In this document: piece after piece, positions 6,807-15,129 of the stretch
How positions within the stretch are numbered: position 1 is the stretch's first letter
Layout of the letters: every line of letters starts with the position of its first letter
DNA from: DATFLL01 sp035267785
Lineage (GTDB): Bacteria > Pseudomonadota > Gammaproteobacteria > DATFLL01
Length of the DNA: 23,562 bases
Direction of reading: 5' to 3'
NCBI GenBank assembly: GCA_035267785.1
Contig: DATFLL010000053.1
Span: 1-23,562, forward strand
Program-made: the position numbers and the translations under genes
Notes under the pieces: model-generated
What the model saw: only the letters and a program-made list of their open reading frames with translations
What the model was told of the DNA's origin: nothing
Database searches by the model: none

Positions 6807-9509
6807 ATGCCGCGACGGGAAAATACCGTGTTGATCCCACGTCGTCCGGCCACGTTCTTGGCCGCTGTCTCGATAGCCGTCTCGGCGCCCGCCGCCGCGA
6901 GCCCCGCGGCCCTTTCCGCCACCGCCTCCAGCGACATCGCCACCGCCGGCGGACTTCTCGCGTTCCTGGCCGTTGGACTGCTGCTGTATACCTGGCGCCT
7001 GCGCGCCTCGCTGCGCCGCACCCAGGCCGAGCTGGCCAGCGCCGCGGCCCAATGGACACAGGCCATGGATGTGCTGCCCGACCCGATGTATCTGGTCGAC
7101 CTCGACGACCGACTGGTGCGCGCCAACCGCGCGTTCTACCAACAGGTCGGGCGATCGCCCGAGGATTGCATTGGCCGGGATGTGCGCAGTCTCATCCACC
7201 TCAAACCGGAAAACACGCCCTGTCCCGTTTGCGCCGCGCGCCTGGAGCGCCGCGACGCATTCTTCACCAAAGAGCCGGACGATCCGAGCAATCCGACCGG
7301 CAAACCGCTCGAGATCACTATCCGCGTGATCCGCGGTGCCGACGGCGAACCCATCGGCGTGGTTCAGGCGCTTCGTGACATGAGTCACCTGCGCAATGCG
7401 GAGGAGGCGCTGCGAGTGAGCGAGGCGCGGATGGCCGAGGCGCAGCGCATCGCGCATTTCGGCAACTGGACCTGGGAGTTGGCGAGCGACCGTGTGGAAT
7501 GGTCCGACGAGGTCTATCGCATCTTCGGCGTCGACCGCGACGCCTTCAAGGTGACCTACGAGCGTTTTCTGGATCTGGTGTACGCACCCGACCGCGAGCG
7601 CCTCCAGGAGAGCGTGCGCCAGGCCCTGGCCGGTGCCAACGGTGGCATGTACCGCATCGAGCACCGCTTCACCTTGCGCGAGGGCGAGGTGCGCGTCGCC
7701 CTGGAGGAAGGCCACGTCTACCGCGACGCCGACGGCCAACCCGTGCGCATGATCGGCGTGGTACAGGACATCACCGCGCGCAAGCGCGCCGAGGAGGCGC
7801 TGCGCCAGGAAAAGGACCGCGCCGAGGTCACCCTCAAGTCGATTGGCGACGCCGTCATCACCACCGACGTCAACGGTGTCATCGACGATGCCAATCCCGC
7901 CGCGCTGCAACTGCTCGATACCACGCCGGGCGCGGTCATCGGCCACCACTATGGCAGGGTACTGCACCTGATCAACGAGGAACAGGAACGCCCGCTGGAC
8001 GATCCCATCGGGCGCTGCCTGAGCGGACACGACCGCCTCGTGAACGACGAGGACACCCTGCTGGTTCGCGACAAGGACGAGGTGGCAGTGCAGCTCACCG
8101 CGGCCGCCATGGTCGATCGCAGCGGCGCGCTGCTCGGCGCGGTGGTTGTGTTGCGCGATATCACCGAGGTGCGCGGCATGGCGCGCCAGCTCAGCCACCA
8201 GGCCACCCACGATGCACTGACCGGGCTCATCAATCGCGCCGAGTTCGAAGTGCGCCTGCAGCATGCGCTGGAGGGCGCGCGCGTGGACGGCAAGGACCAC
8301 GCCCTGATCTATCTGGACCTCGATCAGTTCAAGGTGGTCAACGACACCTGCGGCCACCTGGCCGGCGATGAGCTCCTCAAACAGGTCGCCTCCCTGCTCC
8401 ACAGCGGCGTTCGCAACGTCGATACCCTGGCGCGCCTGGGCGGCGACGAATTCGGCGTGCTGCTCGAGGCCTGTCCGCTGGACCGGGCCAAGAGCATCGC
8501 CCACGAGCTTCGCCAGCAGCTCAAGGACCTGCGCTTTGCCTGGGAGGACAAGGTCTTCGAGGTCGGCGCCAGTTTCGGCCTGGTCCCGGTATCGGCCGAC
8601 AGCGGGTCGCGCTTCGACCTGCTCCGGGCCGCCGACAGCGCCTGCTACGTAGCCAAGGATCAGGGACGTAACCGCGTGCATGCCTCGCTGCCCGGCGACG
8701 ACGAAATGGCGCGCCACCATGGCGAGATGCATTGGGTGCACCGCATCACCCAGGCCCTGGACGACGATCGCTTCGTTCTCTACTGCCAGCCGATCGTCCC
8801 GCTGGGCGAGCGCAAGGACCGCTTCCGGCGCTTCGAGATCCTCGTGCGCATGCTCGACGAGCAGGGCGAGATCGTCATGCCCGGCGCGTTCATTCCGGCA
8901 GCCGAACGCTACCAGCTCATGCCGGCCATCGACCGCATGGTGGTGCGCCACACCTTCGCCGCGCTGGAGCTCGTGCGCAGCGAAACCGAGCTCGACTGCT
9001 TCGCGTGTGCCCTGAACCTCTCCGGCCAGTCGCTGTGCGATGAGGACATGCTCGACGACATCATCGCTGCCATGAAGACCAGCGGCATTGCCCCCGAGTG
9101 CGTGTCCTTCGAGATCACCGAAACGGCCGCGATCGCCAACCTGACCAAGGCCAAGGCGTTCATCCGCGCACTCAAGGACATGGGGGCGCGCTTCGCGCTG
9201 GACGACTTCGGCAGCGGCCTGAGCTCCTTCGGCTATCTCAAGAACCTCGCCATCGACTGCGTCAAGATCGACGGCAGCTTCGTCAAGAACATCGCGCACG
9301 ACCCGCTCGACCGCGCGATGGTCAGCTCCATCAACGAGCTCGGCCACCTCATGGGCATCGACACCATCGCCGAATTCGTGGACAACCAGGACGTGCTCGA
9401 CGTGCTCACCGAAATCGGCGTGGATTACGCCCAGGGGTACCACCTCGGCCGCCCGCTGCCCCTTTCCGAGGTCGTGCGCGTGCCGCAATTCGTATCGTGC
9501 CGCAGTTGA
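6807..9509 (+). CDS. Membrane-anchored PAS-PAS-PAS-GGDEF-EAL cyclic-di-GMP protein
   Basis: This 900-residue protein has two N-terminal hydrophobic stretches (about 16-35 and 47-64), the second a likely membrane anchor. Three PAS-like domains follow (about 82-195, 213-325, 335-455), then GGDEF (about 460-625) and EAL (about 640-890). The cyclase site GGDEF (545-549) is intact, with an allosteric I-site RNVD at 536-539. The EAL signature reads EIL (677-679), but the other catalytic elements are present: NLS (737-739), ITET, DDFGSG (799-804), VKID (819-822), AEFVD and QGYHLGRP. It could therefore both make and break cyclic di-GMP, or one domain could be regulatory. PAS1 carries a CPVC pair (139-142) that might bind metal or sense redox. 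The site before the ATG is weak. It follows the cobalamin regulator by 138 bp and has its own FliA-like promoter. Confidence 0.93.
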   Translation: MPRRENTVLIPRRPATFLAAVSIAVSAPAAASPAALSATASSDIATAGGLLAFLAVGLLLYTWRLRASLRRTQAELASAAAQWTQAMDVLPDPMYLVDLDDRLVRANRAFYQQVGRSPEDCIGRDVRSLIHLKPENTPCPVCAARLERRDAFFTKEPDDPSNPTGKPLEITIRVIRGADGEPIGVVQALRDMSHLRNAEEALRVSEARMAEAQRIAHFGNWTWELASDRVEWSDEVYRIFGVDRDAFKVTYERFLDLVYAPDRERLQESVRQALAGANGGMYRIEHRFTLREGEVRVALEEGHVYRDADGQPVRMIGVVQDITARKRAEEALRQEKDRAEVTLKSIGDAVITTDVNGVIDDANPAALQLLDTTPGAVIGHHYGRVLHLINEEQERPLDDPIGRCLSGHDRLVNDEDTLLVRDKDEVAVQLTAAAMVDRSGALLGAVVVLRDITEVRGMARQLSHQATHDALTGLINRAEFEVRLQHALEGARVDGKDHALIYLDLDQFKVVNDTCGHLAGDELLKQVASLLHSGVRNVDTLARLGGDEFGVLLEACPLDRAKSIAHELRQQLKDLRFAWEDKVFEVGASFGLVPVSADSGSRFDLLRAADSACYVAKDQGRNRVHASLPGDDEMARHHGEMHWVHRITQALDDDRFVLYCQPIVPLGERKDRFRRFEILVRMLDEQGEIVMPGAFIPAAERYQLMPAIDRMVVRHTFAALELVRSETELDCFACALNLSGQSLCDEDMLDDIIAAMKTSGIAPECVSFEITETAAIANLTKAKAFIRALKDMGARFALDDFGSGLSSFGYLKNLAIDCVKIDGSFVKNIAHDPLDRAMVSSINELGHLMGIDTIAEFVDNQDVLDVLTEIGVDYAQGYHLGRPLPLSEVVRVPQFVSCRS

Positions 9510-9730
9510 GCGGCGCGCCGCCGGCGCATGTTGAAGGCATCTAACGGCACACGCGAACCGGTTCAACCCGGTCCGGTCCTCCCCCACCATGGCGCCTCAA
9601 CGCATATCCTCGTTTCAATAAGCCGACACCGGGCCAGAGACATCCCTCGGGTTTGGATGTGCGGACGTCCCGTTCGACCGCTGCGGGTACCGCCTTCCGC
9701 CTCGCCGCGGGCGTTACCGCGTTGCCGGCG

Positions 9731-9770
9731 GGGGCCGGGGCCAGGCCCGCGGTCCTCGGTACCCGGCCCC
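9731..9770 (-). terminator. GC-rich hairpin downstream of the secreted-protein cluster
   Basis: A 9-bp perfect stem GGGGCCGGG/CCCGGCCCC with a 22-nt loop lies 14 nt beyond the last stop codon of the minus-strand cluster. There is no T-tract, so this is only a possible transcript-end structure. The rest of 9510-9784 shows no gene. Confidence 0.35.
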
Positions 9771-9784
9771 GGATCCGGTTCCAC

Positions 9785-10849
9785 TCAGTATCGTGCTCTC
9801 TTGTAACCCGCCGGTACGGCGAACAGGCTTGCCGGGACCGTACCCGTACGAACGCTCACGATGTTGGTCGTGGATCTGAATACCGTCTTCATGTCGCTGT
9901 TCGCCGGCTTGTCGGGTTTCTTCGCAGCCTCATTATGGTGAAAGACGCTGCCGAGCATACTGCCCAGATTACCGGCCACCTGCTTGAGGGCCTGCTCGCC
10001 ATTGCCCGAGCTGTCGGCTCCTTCGGAGGTCTCGGCCTTTGCGTTGGACTGCCATTTCACCGTAGTGGATATGGGGTAGCCGTGGATTTTGCTCATGGCA
10101 CGCTTCAGGTCCTTCTGACTTTTCCCGGACATCAGACCGAGCATACCGAGTCCGAATTGGTGCTGCTGTTGGGGGCTGAGGTCGAGGCCCAGTCGTTTCA
10201 GGTAGGCGTGGTTGTAGGCCGCCTCGTCGGCCGCGAGCACGCGCAAGGCATGGGTCCGCGGCGTTGTCCACAGGTCCGAGGTCATCACGCTCTTGCTGCG
10301 CTGCTTGGTCTGCGTGTCTTCGGTGACAACGACCCAGGTCATCACGTATTCCCTGCACTTATACCCATTGATGGTTTTGTGCTTGCCCGTGGCCTTGACG
10401 CTGAGATCGTTTCGGATCACCCGGGTATGTTCCCGACTCTTGTCCGCATTGCCGCTCTGACTCTGCGCGCCTTGTCCGGACTGTGCGTTCGGACTGGACG
10501 CCCGCTGGGCGTTCTTCACGGTCATCGGCAGCACCGTATAGGTGCGGCTGGCGGGTTTGAGCTCGATAATCTCGTTCTTGTCGACGCGGTAAATCTTCAC
10601 TGAGCTATGCGTCCCGCCGATCTTGCTCAGGATGCTGCCGGTGAACTTCATGGTGCTCTCATCGCGCTTCTTGTCACTATGAATGTACTCCTTGGAGGTG
10701 GTGTCGTTCGCGCCCATCCCCATGAAGCCGCCGAAATGAGTCTCGCGGGTGACGGTCACGTCGGCATGGGCCGCACCCGGCAGGACGCCTGCAGCGGCCA
10801 AACCGATGGAAAGTGCGGCGAATACCGCCTGTCGTTTCATGTCTCTCAT
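9785..10849 (-). CDS. DUF4412-like exported protein
   Basis: The 354-residue product has a signal peptide ending GAAHADV (about residue 30). The mature part resembles DUF4412/LolA-like proteins: an N-terminal strand region (VTVTRETHFGG), a YIHSDKKRDES stretch, KIYRVDKNEIIELKPASRTYTVL (about 84-107), then KTINGYKCREYVMTWV followed by DLWTTP, and a final VPAGYKR. A disordered Ser/Gln/Asn-rich insert (about 113-137) and a second Ser/Asn-rich stretch (about 270-285) break the fold. The start at 10849 is chosen over the ATG three codons inside because GAGGAG sits 8 nt before it. It is last of the eight co-oriented exported genes. The biochemical function is unknown. Confidence 0.75.
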   Translation of the reverse strand: MRDMKRQAVFAALSIGLAAAGVLPGAAHADVTVTRETHFGGFMGMGANDTTSKEYIHSDKKRDESTMKFTGSILSKIGGTHSSVKIYRVDKNEIIELKPASRTYTVLPMTVKNAQRASSPNAQSGQGAQSQSGNADKSREHTRVIRNDLSVKATGKHKTINGYKCREYVMTWVVVTEDTQTKQRSKSVMTSDLWTTPRTHALRVLAADEAAYNHAYLKRLGLDLSPQQQHQFGLGMLGLMSGKSQKDLKRAMSKIHGYPISTTVKWQSNAKAETSEGADSSGNGEQALKQVAGNLGSMLGSVFHHNEAAKKPDKPANSDMKTVFRSTTNIVSVRTGTVPASLFAVPAGYKRARY

Positions 10850-10935
10850 TGTTTGCTCTCCTCACAGCCAGATAATCAGTGCAACCGGGAAGTACCGGTT
10901 GCGAGGTAGACGCCGCGTCTCACGCAGATACCGCG

Positions 10936-12762
10936 CTATTGTTTACTCGGCCCGCCACCGACGCCGGGGAGTTTGGGCCCCGTGAAGCCGCCGAAGTTGC
11001 CCACGTGGTTGCGCCCGTAGTCCATAGCGCCATTGTTCGCATTGTTCGGGCTGGTGACCTTACGCCGGCCCGAGGCGGTCACCGACGAGGGCGCCGAACC
11101 CCCACTGCCGTTGCACGAACACTGGCCGCCCTGTGCGCAGTAGGACTGTGCGCAGCGTTTGTCGTTGCGGCTGGCGCGCACCAGTTGCCCGCCCTGCATG
11201 GAACACTGGAGCAGGCCGCTCGGGGCGCCGGCCCCGCCGCCCGGCGAACCCGGCATGGCGAACGGTCCACCGCCGCCCGCGCCGGGGAAGCGCGGCCCGC
11301 TCGCGCTTCGGCCGCCGCGGGCCGAACCGCCGCCGGTGCAGGCGAACGAGGCTGCCACCTGCATTGCGGCATTCGTGCCGTGGCCGCCGCAGGCGCTGCC
11401 ACCGCTGCCGCCGAACGAGCGACCGCTGCCGCCGCCGTGGAATTTCTTCAGATGATGACGCTCGGCGGCACGCTTTTTCATCGCCTCCAGCTTGGCCTTA
11501 TGGGCGGCCTTGTTGGCCTGGAGCCGCGCGGTATCCGCCGAGGTCCAGGTATGCAGGGTGTGCGAGCCGTGCCCACCGCTGCCCTTGGCGGGCTTGGAAC
11601 TACCTCCACCGCCCCCGCCGCCGCTTAGCCAATGCAGGAAAGCACTAACGATACCGCGCCCGACCTTGTTGGCGTTCGGATGCGCGGAACCGGATTTCTT
11701 GGCGTTGTAATCGGGGAGCTTGGGCGCCTTGCCCGGCCCGTCGCTCACCGCGCACTGCGAGTCGATGACGCCTCGCATCTGGACATGGCCAGCGGCCGTC
11801 GTCGGCATGTGGGAACCGCCAAGTCCGCCGGCGCGCGCCATGCACGACAGTGTGCCGAGCGAACCGGTCTGCATGGTCGCCTCGATCATGCAACTCGTGG
11901 CCCCGCCCGAGCCGCCGCCCATGCCAAGCCCGCCACCCCCACCGCCGCTTCCCGTCCCGCTGCCCATCGAACGGTTATCGGCGCCGCCCCGGCCGCAGGA
12001 AAATCCCTCGGCCGCCATACCGAGCAGACTGCACTCGCCGCGGTCGAACACGCCGGGGTGCGCAAAGGCGTGCATGAGCCCCGTGTAGACATGCCAGTCG
12101 TTACCGCCGAACTTGAGTTGCTGCAGACTTCCCCGCTCTACGTCATAAAGCCACAACCCGAGCTGGCGGCCCGGGTAATGGCGAAGCACCGACGAGACGG
12201 TCCCCCGCTCGTATGACATCACCGGCAACCACCAGCTGCGGCCACTGTACTGGATGGCATCGAAGGCGAGCAGACCCAGGTTGAATGTACCGGCCACCGC
12301 CTCTTCGCGTTCCCGGCCGCGCAGGTCCCGCACCGCGAATAAATCGAAGGCCGAAAGCGCGAAGTCGACGCCGTGCGCCCCGTCCACGCTCAGGCACAAC
12401 AGGCGCGACTGAAACTGCCCCAGCCGGTTGACCACATCGCCGCTGCGCCGGCGGCTGACCGCGTCGATCGTCTGCTCGACGATGCGCCCGATGTCCAGAT
12501 TCGCCGGACAGTTGCGCGTGCCGGCGACCGTCGGGGCGGGACGCATGTCGTAGACCTTCTCGGTACGCGACCAGACGTAACGCCACAGGGGGCGCCATTG
12601 GCGATAATGCGACACGCCGGACTGCGACGATCGCGCAGCGCCCCCACCCCAGTGGATCGGCTGGCCGCGGCTCATCGCCGCCTGTGCCGGTGGTGCAATC
12701 CCCCCAGCCGCCAGCAGCAATGCGGCGGCGACAATGAGCAACGTTTGGCTCGACGCTTTCAT
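10936..12762 (-). CDS. Large Gly/Ser-rich exported protein, unknown function
   Basis: This 608-residue product is not recognised. A signal peptide ends at PAQAAMS (about residue 29). Residues ~30-265 look folded (many Trp, Tyr and Leu; for example WRPLWRYVW, VEQTIDAVSRRR, SWWLPVMSYERG, WHVYTGLMHAFAHPG). After that come Gly/Ser-rich spacers containing short Cys segments (ECSLLG, FSCGRGG, TSCMIEA, LSCMARA), a Lys/Ala/His-rich helix (about 418-448) and a Cys-rich patch near the end (KRCAQSYCAQGGQCSCNG). The layout suggests a surface or extracellular structural protein with disulfides; that is inference. GGGAGG precedes the ATG. It is the largest member of the exported cluster, 86 bp before the DUF4412-like gene. 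Confidence 0.7.
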   Translation of the reverse strand: MKASSQTLLIVAAALLLAAGGIAPPAQAAMSRGQPIHWGGGAARSSQSGVSHYRQWRPLWRYVWSRTEKVYDMRPAPTVAGTRNCPANLDIGRIVEQTIDAVSRRRSGDVVNRLGQFQSRLLCLSVDGAHGVDFALSAFDLFAVRDLRGREREEAVAGTFNLGLLAFDAIQYSGRSWWLPVMSYERGTVSSVLRHYPGRQLGLWLYDVERGSLQQLKFGGNDWHVYTGLMHAFAHPGVFDRGECSLLGMAAEGFSCGRGGADNRSMGSGTGSGGGGGGLGMGGGSGGATSCMIEATMQTGSLGTLSCMARAGGLGGSHMPTTAAGHVQMRGVIDSQCAVSDGPGKAPKLPDYNAKKSGSAHPNANKVGRGIVSAFLHWLSGGGGGGGSSKPAKGSGGHGSHTLHTWTSADTARLQANKAAHKAKLEAMKKRAAERHHLKKFHGGGSGRSFGGSGGSACGGHGTNAAMQVAASFACTGGGSARGGRSASGPRFPGAGGGGPFAMPGSPGGGAGAPSGLLQCSMQGGQLVRASRNDKRCAQSYCAQGGQCSCNGSGGSAPSSVTASGRRKVTSPNNANNGAMDYGRNHVGNFGGFTGPKLPGVGGGPSKQ

Positions 12763-12810
12763 GGCTCTATCCTCCCGCTGGTGCCCGACCGTTCGCCCCG
12801 CAGGCCGGAC

Positions 12811-13293
12811 CTATTTGGCGAAATAGCCGAGCATGATCTCGGTCTTCACATTCGGCAGCGCGTAAAGACCCGGGTTGAGCTTCGCCGGCGTAGTGGCATG
12901 GATGCTCACGTGCGGCATCTTGAATAACGAAGCGAAGCTTCCGTCGAAATCCGGCTTGGCAAACACCTTCATATCCTTGAACCATTTCATGCCCTTGAGG
13001 TGTTTGGCATACCAGGCGCGCACCTTGGCCGGCGGGTCGTTGGAGACGAGGACCAGCGAGACATACGCGCCCTTCGGCGGATGACCGTCGGGAACGAGGC
13101 GCTCGAAGAAACTGCCGGGATAGGCGGGCAGCGACACGGCGCCCGCGTCGGGTATCTTCTGCAGCGGAGAATTCCTGGCCACTTCCTTGCCGACTTTATT
13201 CAGCGGCGGCCGCTCGGCGATCGGCGCGGCGACAACGGCCGCACTCACCAACAACCCACCCAGGATCAGTCCCATACGCAGTGTTCGATTCAT
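12811..13293 (-). CDS. Exported protein, PAYPG/YAK family member 1
   Basis: The 160-residue product starts at the ATG at 13293 (MNRTLRMGLILGG), preceded by GGGAGA; the longer open frame runs back into repeat DNA and is not used. The signal peptide ends near SAAVVAAPIA. The mature part has SLPAYPGSFFERL, then LVLVSNDPPAKVRAWYAKHL, and near the end LPNVKTEIMLGYF. The gene at 14457 has the same three blocks in the same order, so the two are diverged paralogues. There are no cysteines in the mature chain. Function is unknown; the DPxxxVxxxYAKxL block resembles a pattern seen in several uncharacterised periplasmic proteins. Confidence 0.72.
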   Translation of the reverse strand: MNRTLRMGLILGGLLVSAAVVAAPIAERPPLNKVGKEVARNSPLQKIPDAGAVSLPAYPGSFFERLVPDGHPPKGAYVSLVLVSNDPPAKVRAWYAKHLKGMKWFKDMKVFAKPDFDGSFASLFKMPHVSIHATTPAKLNPGLYALPNVKTEIMLGYFAK

Positions 13294-13365
13294 TGCCTTT
13301 CTCCCATCTCGTTTCGGAATAACGCAACCAATTCGGCTCATCTTCGCCCCCGCCCTTTTTCCGAC

Positions 13366-13556
13366 CGCCGACTCCGCGCCGCAGGCGCGCCTCTTTCTGC
13401 CTACTGCCAACTCCGGCCAAAGGCCGGCCGCACGGCCCCTCGCCACTCGTGACTCGCACCTCGGCTGCGGAGCAGCCGGCTTCTGGGCCGCAGGCGCGGC
13501 TCTATCTGCCAACTGCAAACTGCCAACGCCGCCCCGAAGGGGCGGTCCCCTCACCT
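13366..13556. repeat. Heptad repeat/palindrome module inside the secreted cluster
   Basis: Successive 7-mers CTGCCTA, CTGCCAA and later CTGCCAA, CTGCAAA, CTGCCAA run into CTCCG- or CGCCG-type junctions with palindromes (CGCCGCAGGCG, CCGGCCAAAGGCCGG, CCGCCCCGAAGGGGCGG). An NNACTCG tract (13441-13458) leads into CCTCGGCTGCG..GCAGCCGGCTT. The block fills most of the 270-bp gap between two co-oriented exported genes and probably affects read-through. Confidence 0.75.
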
Positions 13557-13563
13557 CCTAAAT

Positions 13564-13911
13564 TCAACGCCTGCGGTGCGCGGACTTCAGACGCGCCTCA
13601 CACGACTGATACGCGCGGTGCGCCTTGACCATGAGCTTGTACTTGGGCTCGCAGTGGCGGCGCAGTACCCAATACTCTGCGTTTCCCGTGGTGCTGCCCA
13701 CGGGCGGCTTGATCTGCCCGTGCATGCACGACACCCACGACGTCAGCGCCCCGTGGTCTGCCGCCTTTTCGCGTTGGCACGCGGCCAGTTTCGGTTCGAC
13801 GTTGCGGCCCTGATGCCACACCTGGCGCGCCGAGACGCTGCCGATGGACAGGCAGCCCAGGGCTACGGCGACGACGGCGATTGCATGCCAGTTGGTAAAA
13901 CGTGTTTTCAT
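13564..13911 (-). CDS. Small exported protein with twin C-x16-C
   Basis: The 115-residue product begins at the ATG at 13911, preceded by GAGGAGG; the longer frame has no support. The signal peptide ends near SIGSVSARQ. The mature chain (~85 residues) is basic and mostly helical, with exactly four cysteines in two C-x16-C pairs: AACQREK...WVSCMHG and RRHCEPK...YQSCEAR. Twin equally spaced pairs suggest a helical hairpin held by disulfides after export. No family was recognised. It lies 28 bp after the GerMN-like gene in the exported cluster. Confidence 0.68.
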   Translation of the reverse strand: MKTRFTNWHAIAVVAVALGCLSIGSVSARQVWHQGRNVEPKLAACQREKAADHGALTSWVSCMHGQIKPPVGSTTGNAEYWVLRRHCEPKYKLMVKAHRAYQSCEARLKSAHRRR

Positions 13912-13939
13912 GATCGTCCTCCTCGAACGGGCCTCGGCC

Positions 13940-14422
13940 CTATTGCAGTGACAAGGCCGCGGCCAGCGGCTTGCCGTTAAGACGCAACTCGGCGCGCCCG
14001 GTATCCGGCAACTGTGTCGCCGTCGCCTCCAACTGCGCCCGCACGCGCGGGCCATCGCAAAGACCACCCAACGAGAGCCACCCATGCAGGGTCACCACGA
14101 CACGCCGCTGTTCCAGGCGAAGGCCGTCGAGCACGAGGTGCGATCCGCCAAGGGCGTTGTAAGGCCCACGCTCGCCGAAGGGCTCGCGCGGCAGCGCCAG
14201 CAGACGTTCGATACTCGCCCTCAGTCCGTCGATCCCGGTCGGGGCCGCGCGCCCGTCGGCGATCAGGCTGTCGCCGCAACCGACAGGAGCGCCGCGATGT
14301 CCGTTGTCACCGAGCGCAATCAGGTACACGCGCGGTTTGGCCGGCGCGCCGGCCGGTATGTCGCCGGCCGCCGCAGTCGCGGCCGCTGCCAGTGCCAGCA
14401 GCCCGAGCAAGACCCTTACCAT
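13940..14422 (-). CDS. GerMN-domain-like exported protein
   Basis: The 160-residue product has an Ala/Leu-rich signal peptide (MVRVLLGLLALAAAATAAAGD). The mature part follows a GerMN-like plan: VYLIALGDNG, a Cys-containing GCGDSLIA, an LRASIERLLALP helix, then strand pairs LVLDGLRLEQRRVVVTLHGWL, and LCDGPRVRAQLEATATQL leading to AELRLNGKPL. In other bacteria GerMN domains occur in cell-wall, sporulation and lipoprotein contexts, where they are thought to mediate interactions. The ATG at 14422 has GAGGT 6 nt upstream; in-frame GTG and TTG codons just before it are less likely. Confidence 0.65.
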   Translation of the reverse strand: MVRVLLGLLALAAAATAAAGDIPAGAPAKPRVYLIALGDNGHRGAPVGCGDSLIADGRAAPTGIDGLRASIERLLALPREPFGERGPYNALGGSHLVLDGLRLEQRRVVVTLHGWLSLGGLCDGPRVRAQLEATATQLPDTGRAELRLNGKPLAAALSLQ

Positions 14423-14456
14423 CACCAAACCTCACCCGTCCGCGCGGCCGTCCGCG

Positions 14457-15047
14457 TCATTTGGACGATTCGGCCTTGGGCGGAAAATTGACCTTGACCG
14501 GGTCCTTGGCGTTCTTCACCTCGGGCGGCAGATAACGGACGATGATCAGCGTCTTCGCGCCGGGCAAATCTTTTTCATATCCGGCCTTGCCCAACATATC
14601 CGCGACGAAATGGATCTCCACGCGCGGCCGCACCTTGTCCTTGCCCAGGGCGACGGTGGCGTGCTCGATGATGTAGCCGCGGTGCATCTTCTCGGTGTGC
14701 CAACTCGAAAGGCGCTTGGCGTAGAACGAGTGCACCTGCTCGACCGGGTCGGTCGTCAGCAGGATCAAGTCGGGCAGGCCCGAGTACTGGCCCCAGTTCT
14801 CCATACTCCGGCCCTCGATCTTTTCGATCTTCGCGCCCGGGTAGGCCGGGATGCCGACCTGCTCGGCGGTCGGCACCGCAAACGGGACGGTCAGAGCAGC
14901 CATGGCCGCGGCGGGCGTACCGGGTTTGGGTTTGGGGTGTTCGATGAGCGGCGCGTAGGGTGTACCGGCGCTCGCGGCGCCGCCCAAGGCGAGATACAGA
15001 ACCGCCAAGGCCGTGCAAAGAAATTTTTTGTGCATGACGTGTTGCAT
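14457..15047 (-). CDS. Exported protein, PAYPG/YAK family member 2
   Basis: The 196-residue product has a signal peptide ending GGAASAGTP. The mature part carries GIPAYPGAKIEKIEG, LILLTTDPVEQVHSFYAKRL and LPGAKTLIIVRYL, aligning block by block with the gene at 12811 (PAYPG; DP..V...YAK.L; LP..KT.I..Y). Between blocks two and three it has an extra TVALGKDKVRPRVEIHF strand region. The C-terminus is Lys/Pro-rich. No Shine-Dalgarno is clear; the ATG at 15035 (MHKKF) is an alternative start. Function is unknown. Confidence 0.7.
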   Translation of the reverse strand: MQHVMHKKFLCTALAVLYLALGGAASAGTPYAPLIEHPKPKPGTPAAAMAALTVPFAVPTAEQVGIPAYPGAKIEKIEGRSMENWGQYSGLPDLILLTTDPVEQVHSFYAKRLSSWHTEKMHRGYIIEHATVALGKDKVRPRVEIHFVADMLGKAGYEKDLPGAKTLIIVRYLPPEVKNAKDPVKVNFPPKAESSK

Positions 15048-15129
15048 CGTTTTCGTTGATCCGTTGCGGGTGACTGTCGGTCGGGGGACGCGGCCCGGTG
15101 TGTGCCGGGCCGCGTACTTACCGCGAACA

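Noticed and set aside
6684..9590. A 968-codon minus-strand open frame
   Set aside because: It is antisense to the clearly conserved GGDEF-EAL gene; long antisense frames are expected with this GC-rich codon use, and its translation matches no fold.
3429..10949. Shared 14-mer CTATTGTTTACTCG at 3429-3442 and 10936-10949
   Set aside because: About one 14-mer match is expected by chance in a window this size, and the second copy is the 3' end of a coding region.
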